From the NCBI GenBank assembly GCA_963932145.1, contig OZ010586.1, positions 54,452,943-54,516,942 of the forward strand: a stretch of 64,000 nucleotides of DNA. The letters are read 5' to 3'. The DNA comes from Acanthosepion lycidas. Taxonomy: Eukaryota; Mollusca; Cephalopoda; Sepiida; Sepiidae. The translations under genes were made by a program, and so were the position numbers. A model generated the notes under the pieces. It had not been told where the DNA came from. It worked only from the letters and a program-made list of their open reading frames with translations, and ran no database searches. Below, one piece after another: positions 58,833 to 64,000 of the stretch (positions are counted from its first letter, which is position 1; each line of letters begins with the position of its first letter).

Positions 58833-59516
58833 AAGCACTTTTACTTTACACAAACAATTACTGGAAGATTTTTCCCACTCCAATAAGATACAGTCTTTGA
58901 ATTGTGTCTTTTTGGAGGGTCCTTATTCTTCTCCTTTTCATTCCAATACATTCTGCAAGTGCTCTATTGGATTTACATCTGGTTATATGCCAGGCTAATT
59001 AAGCACTTTTACTTTACGCAAACAATTACTGTAAGATTTTTCCCACTCCAATAAGATACAGTCTTTGAATTGTGTCTTTTTGGAGGGTCCTTATTCTTCT
59101 CCTTTTCATTCCAATACATTCTGCAAGTGCTCTATTGGATTTACATCTGGTTATATGCCAGGCTAATTAAGCACTTTTACTTTACGCAAACAATTACTGT
59201 AAGATTTTTCCCACTCCAATAAGATACAGTCTTTGAATTGTGTCTTTTTGGAGGGTCCTTATTCTTCTCCTTTTCATTCCAATACATTCTGCAAGTGCTC
59301 TATTGGATTTACATCTGGTTATATGCCAGGCTAATTAAGCACTTTTACTTTACGCAAACAATTACTGTAAGATTTTTCCCACTCCAATAAGATACAGTCT
59401 TTGAATTGTGTCTTTTTGGAGGGTCCTTATTCTTCTCCTTTTCATTCCAATACATTCTGCAAGTGCTCTATTGGATTTACATCTGGTTATATGCCAGGCT
59501 AATTAAGCACTTTTAC
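58833..59516 (-). repeat. Four 168-bp tandem copies of a Tc1 transposase C-terminal segment
   Basis: Units start at 58833, 59001, 59169 and 59337, each exactly 168 bp, with a 12-bp partial unit after 59504. Units 2-4 look identical; unit 1 differs at a few bases (CACAAAC for CGCAAAC, CTGGAAG for CTGTAAG). On the minus strand each unit reads PDVNPIEHLQNVLE, stop, KGEE, stop, GPSKKTQFKDCILLEWEKSY and then SNCLRKVKVLN. This is the third catalytic block (PD.NPIEHLW) and following region of a Tc1-like transposase. The unit is 56 codons, so phase is kept, but in-frame stops mean it is not translated as one protein. It belongs to the transposase split at 59.5-60.5 kb. Confidence 0.9.
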
Positions 59517-59978
59517 CTTTGACATCTCCAGAAACTATTGTTGTATTTATTTTGTTTGTTGATAGGCATATTCTGGATCAATGTCATGCTGAAATGATTC
59601 TTTTTCCCAAGCAGGTAATTGAAGGCAACATGTTTTCTTTCAATATATTACCATTCATTCATGTAAGGAATATTGCTTCTACTAGATTAGCATCTTGGTC
59701 ACACTCTTTTGCTGTTGAATTAGTTAAATGCAACAGCCACTTCTACTTCAACAGTTTCTTTTCTCGCACTTCTCGACTGTGGAACATTTACTTGCTTTGT
59801 TGATAACTACAATCTTTAAAAATTTAAATGCAGTGTCAATCACCATCTTCTATTTTCTTGAACCCTGTTCAGCTTTTATCCTTTTATCCTATGCTCAGTC
59901 TTCACTCTCTGTAACACCCTTTATGCCAGTGGCATTCTCACCTTGCTTGGTGTGAAATGATTAAAAAAAAACATCTGA
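59516..59978 (+). mobile_element. Jockey/CR1-like LINE 3' end inserted in a Tc1 transposase
   Basis: The plus frame at 59519-59803 reads DQCHAEMILFP near its middle, RNIASTRLASWSHSFAVELV, KCNSHFYFNSFFSRTSRLWN. The tail ends GGTGTGAAATGATTAAAAAA at about 59975. A severely 5'-truncated copy of the family seen at 33.3 and 42.5 kb. Confidence 0.8.
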
Positions 59979-59999
59979 TTTGTGGATTCTGCTATCTAT

Positions 60000-60468
60000 T
60001 TAGAGATTCTTGATAAAATACAAAGAAGAATCTGCAGTGTTATTGGTCCTCACCTGGCATCTCAGCTTCTGTCACTTTCCCACCATAATGTAGCTTCTCT
60101 GAGCCTTTTCTATAAAACTTTTCTCTTTGGCATGTAGACTTTATGAATTTAAGCACAGTACCAGATTGGTGGCAAAGTTTCATCATTTTACACTTGAAAT
60201 GGCTAGATGTAACCGTAAGTTCTATGCTAATAGTTTCTTCTATTGTACTTCTCACTTATGGAACACTTTTCTAGCTTTTTGCTTTCCTGTCAACTATAAT
60301 CCTCAAAAATTTAAATGTAATGTCAATCATTATCTTTCGTCTTTTTAACTTATGTCCTTTTATTGTTCTCTTTTCTTAATACTGTTTTATTTTTCTCATA
60401 TTCTTCCACTCATTGCGTCTTAGTAGCTTTATTGCCTTGCTTGGAGTGAAAAGATTAAAAAAAATAAT
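60000..60468 (+). mobile_element. Second jockey/CR1-like LINE 3' end, adjacent
   Basis: The plus strand reads ILDKIQRRICSVIGPHLASQ near 60010, LYEFKHSTRLVAKFHHFTLE near 60135, CTSHLWNTFLAFCFPVNYN, and FKCNVNHYLSSF. It ends GGAGTGAAAAGATTAAAAAA at about 60462. It covers more of the 5' side than the copy just before it, so it is a separate insertion and not a duplication of that copy. Confidence 0.82.
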
Positions 60469-61095
60469 AACTTTAAAATTTTATGATTCTGTCAATGAAA
60501 CACAACACACCAGTACCACTGAAACTTATACAACCTGTGACCATGATGTTTCAAACACCATGCTTTATTGTTAGTTCCAAATATGCTGAATCATGACGTT
60601 ACTAAATAATAGATATCATCAGGACAAAATATGTTGATTTTTGTTCCATCTGATTGCAGTATGCTGTCTGAAAATCTTCTGCATAAACTTTAAACAAGTC
60701 TCTTTGTGTCTCTATTTTAGTAACAGTTTCCTACAAAAACAAAGGTCATATGAACTGGTCTTGTTTAGGGTGCATTTTGATTGTTTTGTATTAGAAGTAT
60801 TCATGCTATACACTTTTTTGACTTCATTAGCAAAATCCACATTCAGTTTTCTTAGATCTTCATCAGCTAATCTCTAAACCTCTTTGATTAAACAGACATT
60901 GGCATTAATTTGCATTGCCTACCTGGTCACTTCTGTACATCTCCACTTTTGTAATCTTGCACAATTTTCACAACTTTGTTTTTACTCAACTTCAGTCTTG
61001 TAGCTATTTTGTTTTGTAACCACTGACTGTGGAGATAAATAACATCTTTCTTCAAATAGTAAGAGAATTCTTTCTCATATGCAGCCATTAATGAA
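60469..61095 (-). mobile_element. Tc1/mariner-type transposase, N-terminal two thirds
   Basis: The minus strand starts at ATG 61089-61087, giving MAAYEKEFSYYLKKDVIYLH, SQWLQNKIATRLKLSKNKVV, an HTH-type DNA-binding start. It continues with a KLNVDFANEV block near 60830 and a first catalytic block near 60640, SDGTKINIFCPDD (SDE(S/T)K(I/F)N.FG in relatives; Asp kept), then MVTGCISFSGTGVLCFIDRI ending at 60469. There it stops at the LINE insertion. The second catalytic block is missing, and the third reappears as the tandem array at 58833-59516. Several stops and shifts. Confidence 0.75.
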
Positions 61096-61284
61096 CTAAA
61101 TTACACTGAAAATTATGACTTTAACTAAAACTAAAACTTAAAAATTAAAACTTAAACTAAAACTAGTTTTATTATTAAGTATGCTATATTTAAATCCCCT
61201 ATTAGATTATATCAAAAATTTTTAAAAATAAACTTTATAGAATGAAATAAGTTTTTTATCATCTATCTATATTTCTTATATTGT

Positions 61285-61978
61285 AAATCTCCTACAGAAA
61301 GTAGCGAGGGAGAGTGAGAAGAAAGGACTAACTATAAACTACAAGAAGACATGGTCATCAGTAAAAGGATGAACCCAAAATGCAATTTGCAGACGCTAAA
61401 ATCAAATATGTGCAGAAGTTTAAGTGTCTGGGAAGTGTTGAAAGACAAATTGGGATGGCCAAGGATGCATTCCAGAAGCTGAGCAGAGTATTGCAAAACA
61501 GGAGGATTTCTATGGTGACAAAGTAAAGAGTACTGAGCTACTACGTGACATATGTCCTCTTATACAGCAGCAAATGTTGGACAGTATCCTCAAGGTTGAA
61601 GAAGAGACTTGAGGCGGCAGAGATGTGGTTCTACAGAAGGATGCTGAGGACATCATGGACCAGGCATGTGAGTAACGATGAGGTCTTGGAGAGTAAGCAA
61701 ACAAGGAGGAAGCTTATGCTTAACTTAAGGAAGAGGCAGATGAAATTTCTGGGACACATGATGAGAAAGGAGGGCCTGGAGAATCTGATACTCATGGGAT
61801 GAATAGAGGAGAAAAAAAAACAGGGGAAAGCAGCGCATGACATACGTGGTGGGCTTGGGCAGGTGGATAGTGGAGCGTGATCTGGGAGAGTTGGCAGAAA
61901 CACAAACTTGTTGAGAGCCACAAGGGATAGGAGGAAGTGGAGGGCCATGATCGCCTACGTCCTGAAAGGACACGGCAC
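61285..61978 (+). mobile_element. RTE-like LINE 3' part (fragment)
   Basis: The plus strand reads SEKKGLTINYKK near 61310, then shifted frames with FQKLSRVLQNRR-like sequence. The frame at 61545-61802 gives SSKCWTVSSRLKKRLEAAEM, WFYRRMLRTSWTRHVSNDEV, KRQMKFLGHMMRKEGLENLI. It ends RAMIAYVLKGHGT-like at about 61975. It is one of the better preserved copies of this family's C-terminal region. The YADD motif is not included. Confidence 0.88.
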
Positions 61979-61989
61979 ATAAAAAGAAA

Positions 61990-62210
61990 GAAAGAACTAT
62001 TTACACTATTTTCATTGTTCAGAATGTTGTCCTCATCTTTAATGTCATATTCATGATGTTTCAGCCGTTTTATGCTTCAGCCTTCTTCAGGTGATATATG
62101 TTGGAATTTTGAACTGGTCCCTTTATTTTGTCCACTGGGATAGATTGTTCTCAGTGAACTAAATAAAGGGTTTGGCTCAAACAATGTAAATAATCTAAAT
62201 AAAATTTTCA
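61990..62210. mobile_element. SINE tail, inverted pair
   Basis: At 61995-62150 the tail and part of the body of the 45.0-kb SINE family lie on the minus strand (GTTGTCCTCATC, CCTTCTTCAGGTG, CTTTATTTTGTCCACTGGG). At about 62150-62210 a short plus-strand piece of the same tail follows (GTGAACTAAATAAAGGG, CAATGTAAATAAT). Confidence 0.6.
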
Positions 62211-62474
62211 TAGTTGCCTAATTATTTTTTGGATACCAACATATTTATATTTTTGATAATAATTTCAAGGCTGTATAGTTTAGTTATAAATAATAACTGA
62301 TAATACCAAGTTTGATTGTGTAATTTTGTTGGTAAAATAATTTTTATCACCATGAAAAGTGGAATCAGTTCAAATTCTGGCCTTGTCTGCTGTGTTAACT
62401 TTCACACTGATGTCCTCTTGGTAAAGTCATGAACCTATCTATTTTTCTCTCTAGCTATAGGTTAAATATTATAA

Positions 62475-62630
62475 TTGGACTATTGTCCTCAACTATGTTG
62501 TTATTATGACAATGTTTTGGTTGTTGTGCCCTCTGCTCACCCCCCTGGTGTATATTAATCCAGGTAACCTACAAGAAATCCAGAACGGAATCTTTTATTT
62601 AATCTACAGTGTTCATGTCTAGGGATATTT
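62475..62630 (-). mobile_element. SINE tail fragment
   Basis: Minus-strand reading: CATGAACACTGTAGATTAAA, a GGATTAATATACACCAGGGG block, GCAGAGGGCACAACAACC, GAGGACAATAGTCC. It corresponds to the second half of 45005-45335. Confidence 0.6.
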
Positions 62631-63263
62631 TCTATTTCTTATTTTTAGTATTGCTCAGTTATTGCTTGCCCATTTCCACTGAGTTCAAGTACACACTTCC
62701 TGACCAAATATTAAACCAATGTTTGGCAACCATACTAAGAGAAGGGACATTGAATTCCACAACAGTGAGAAAGCAATCAGGAACCACTGCACTATCTTTT
62801 CAAAAAAGGTATAGCATTTCACACATAATAAAGAAAAGGACTCTTTGGAATCCCATAATTTCCTACTTGCTGAAAGAATTTGACATTTAAAGAAAATATT
62901 TTATTAGAAAGCATAAAATCTACATTTGGTCTAGAAGAAAATTAACGTTTGATAAAAATGTAATCAGCCATAAGCATAGATAGGCAATACTGTAATATAA
63001 AAAGAATTAATATGTTTTTGATTACTTGTAAAAAGCTTCTTCAGAATAATTTGCATGTCTTTTTTTATTAAACACATTACGTGTAATATAGTCCTTAGAA
63101 TTTTTATAATTTGATGTAGACACTAATGTAGCAGACAAAAAACATCAATTGAAAATTTTAATTTAAAAGTATAAACAAAAATGAATCAAGTAATCAAAAG
63201 AAAATGTTAGGTCCCTAAAATAATTCCCTGAAAAAAAAAGCAAACATTAATTAAAAGTCTTTT
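62631..63263. other. AT-rich DNA, no gene recognised
   Basis: Includes most of a 93-codon plus frame (62609-62890) without recognised motif. Confidence 0.4.
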
Positions 63264-63495
63264 TCTATATAATAAATGCCAAATGTGAATGTGTGTCACA
63301 CTTTTTCCATTAAAGGGACACAACTCATCTTGTTCTAAATAATAAATGTCAATGTCATTGTGTCACACCTTTTCAATTAAAGGATCCCAACTTTTAATAG
63401 CTCATCTCCTTCTTCTATATAATAAATGTCAATCTCAGTGTGTCATACTTTTTCAATTAAAGGGACACAAATTGCTAACTTTCAATAGCTCATGT
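63264..63495 (+). repeat. Three tandem units of about 70-80 bp
   Basis: Units begin TCTATATAATAAATGCC near 63264, TCTAAATAATAAATGTC near 63334 and TCTATATAATAAATGTC near 63413. Each continues to GTGTCA(C/T)AC...TTTTTC(C/A)ATTAAAGG(G)A. Such arrays can occur near Helitron 5' ends, which would fit the frame at 63850; this link is inference. Confidence 0.7.
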
Positions 63496-63849
63496 TCCAT
63501 AAATTTTTGATTCCCAAGTTTTCATTACTGTGATTGTTTTTGGTGATGTTTTTATGTGATTTTTGTGACAATTTGTTTTGTATGATAACAATTTTTACTT
63601 GGAAATAAATTTGGGAATAATTGAAATTAATTGCAAAATCCAGTGAAAGTCACCCATGAAATAAAAATAATTGTTTGTATGGAAATTAAGGAGATGCGCA
63701 CATCAAATTGTCTTTAAATTAAGTGGATGCAGAAGAAGTATCATAGGACTTTTAAAAAGTAAGCTTACATATTAATGCAATATTTAAATGCAGTGATCAA
63801 TTTTGAGTTCTTCTGTAGTTTATTGTTGCCTACTGCATACAGCAGCAGT

Positions 63850-64000
63850 ATGACTTGGAAAAAGAAATCTGCACCAACAGAGGACTAGACTACAATCAAA
63901 AGAGTCAAGGTTACACCAAGGAAAAAAAAAAAGTCCCATGCAAATGAAAACCCAGATCAAACTGCAGCCAGCAGAGCTTCCAATGCTGAGAATATGCCAA
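63850..64000 (+). mobile_element. Possible start of a Helitron protein, cut by the window end
   Basis: ATG at 63850-63852 opens MTWKKKSAPTED, a stop, then TTIKRVKVTPRKKKK and KPRSNCSQQSFQC. The basic, SAPTE-containing N-terminus resembles Helitron-like Rep/helicase proteins, but stops are present and the sequence ends. Low confidence. Confidence 0.3.

Overview
The window looks like gene-poor, AT-rich animal DNA, either intergenic or from a very long intron. I recognise no host protein-coding gene, no rRNA or tRNA gene, no CRISPR array and no prokaryotic operon. The longest open frames are short, and almost all of them are pieces of decayed transposons, simple repeats or chance. The mix of elements suggests an invertebrate, most plausibly a cephalopod mollusc such as an octopus or squid. 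That mix is several decayed non-LTR families, Penelope-like elements, Tc1/mariner transposons, Helitron helicase, tRNA-derived SINEs and many (AT)n tracts. The species call is inference from repeat content, not from a marker gene.

Layout. 0-5.4 kb: a LINE 3' end, a large 32-bp minisatellite, a Tc1 fossil and another LINE 3' end. 5.4-11.5 kb: AT-rich DNA with microsatellites, composite inverted SINEs and a perfect 33-bp-arm palindrome at 9.76 kb. 11.5-12.8 kb: a weak LTR-like candidate. 12.9-14.5 kb: a LINE with an APE-type endonuclease and a C-terminal zinc-finger tail (minus strand). 15.7-16.2 kb: a 450-bp SINE with a perfect 15-bp target-site duplication. 16.3-17.35 kb: Penelope-like GIY-YIG and N-terminal fragments. 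20.2-23.4 kb: a Tc1 fossil, then a LINE 3' region split by a structurally complete Tc1 element with roughly 200-bp IR/DR-type inverted repeats and a TA duplication. 23.7-31.2 kb: LINE fragments, a 37-bp tandem repeat and an inverted SINE pair. 33.3-35.7 kb: a jockey/CR1-like LINE with endonuclease and RT remnants. 36.6-37.1 kb: Helitron-type Pif1 helicase remnant. 39.0-39.5 kb: a head-to-head SINE foldback. 42.3-45.3 kb: LINE, Penelope-like element and SINE packed end to end. 46.6-57 kb: more LINEs, including an almost entire but dead endonuclease-RT element at 52.9-55.1 kb. 58.8-61.1 kb: a Tc1 transposase split by two LINE 3' ends, with its C-terminal segment amplified as four 168-bp tandem copies. 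63.3-64.0 kb: a tandem array followed by a possible Helitron start at the window edge.

The elements do not form one functional system; they are a record of nested insertions. Two signals are less ordinary. One is a SINE family whose copies repeatedly carry an inverted piece of their own 3' end, giving dsRNA-capable loci with a hammerhead-like three-way-junction motif in the tail. The other is the in-phase quadruplication of a transposase C-terminal segment. All family calls come from reading the translations by eye; no database search was possible.
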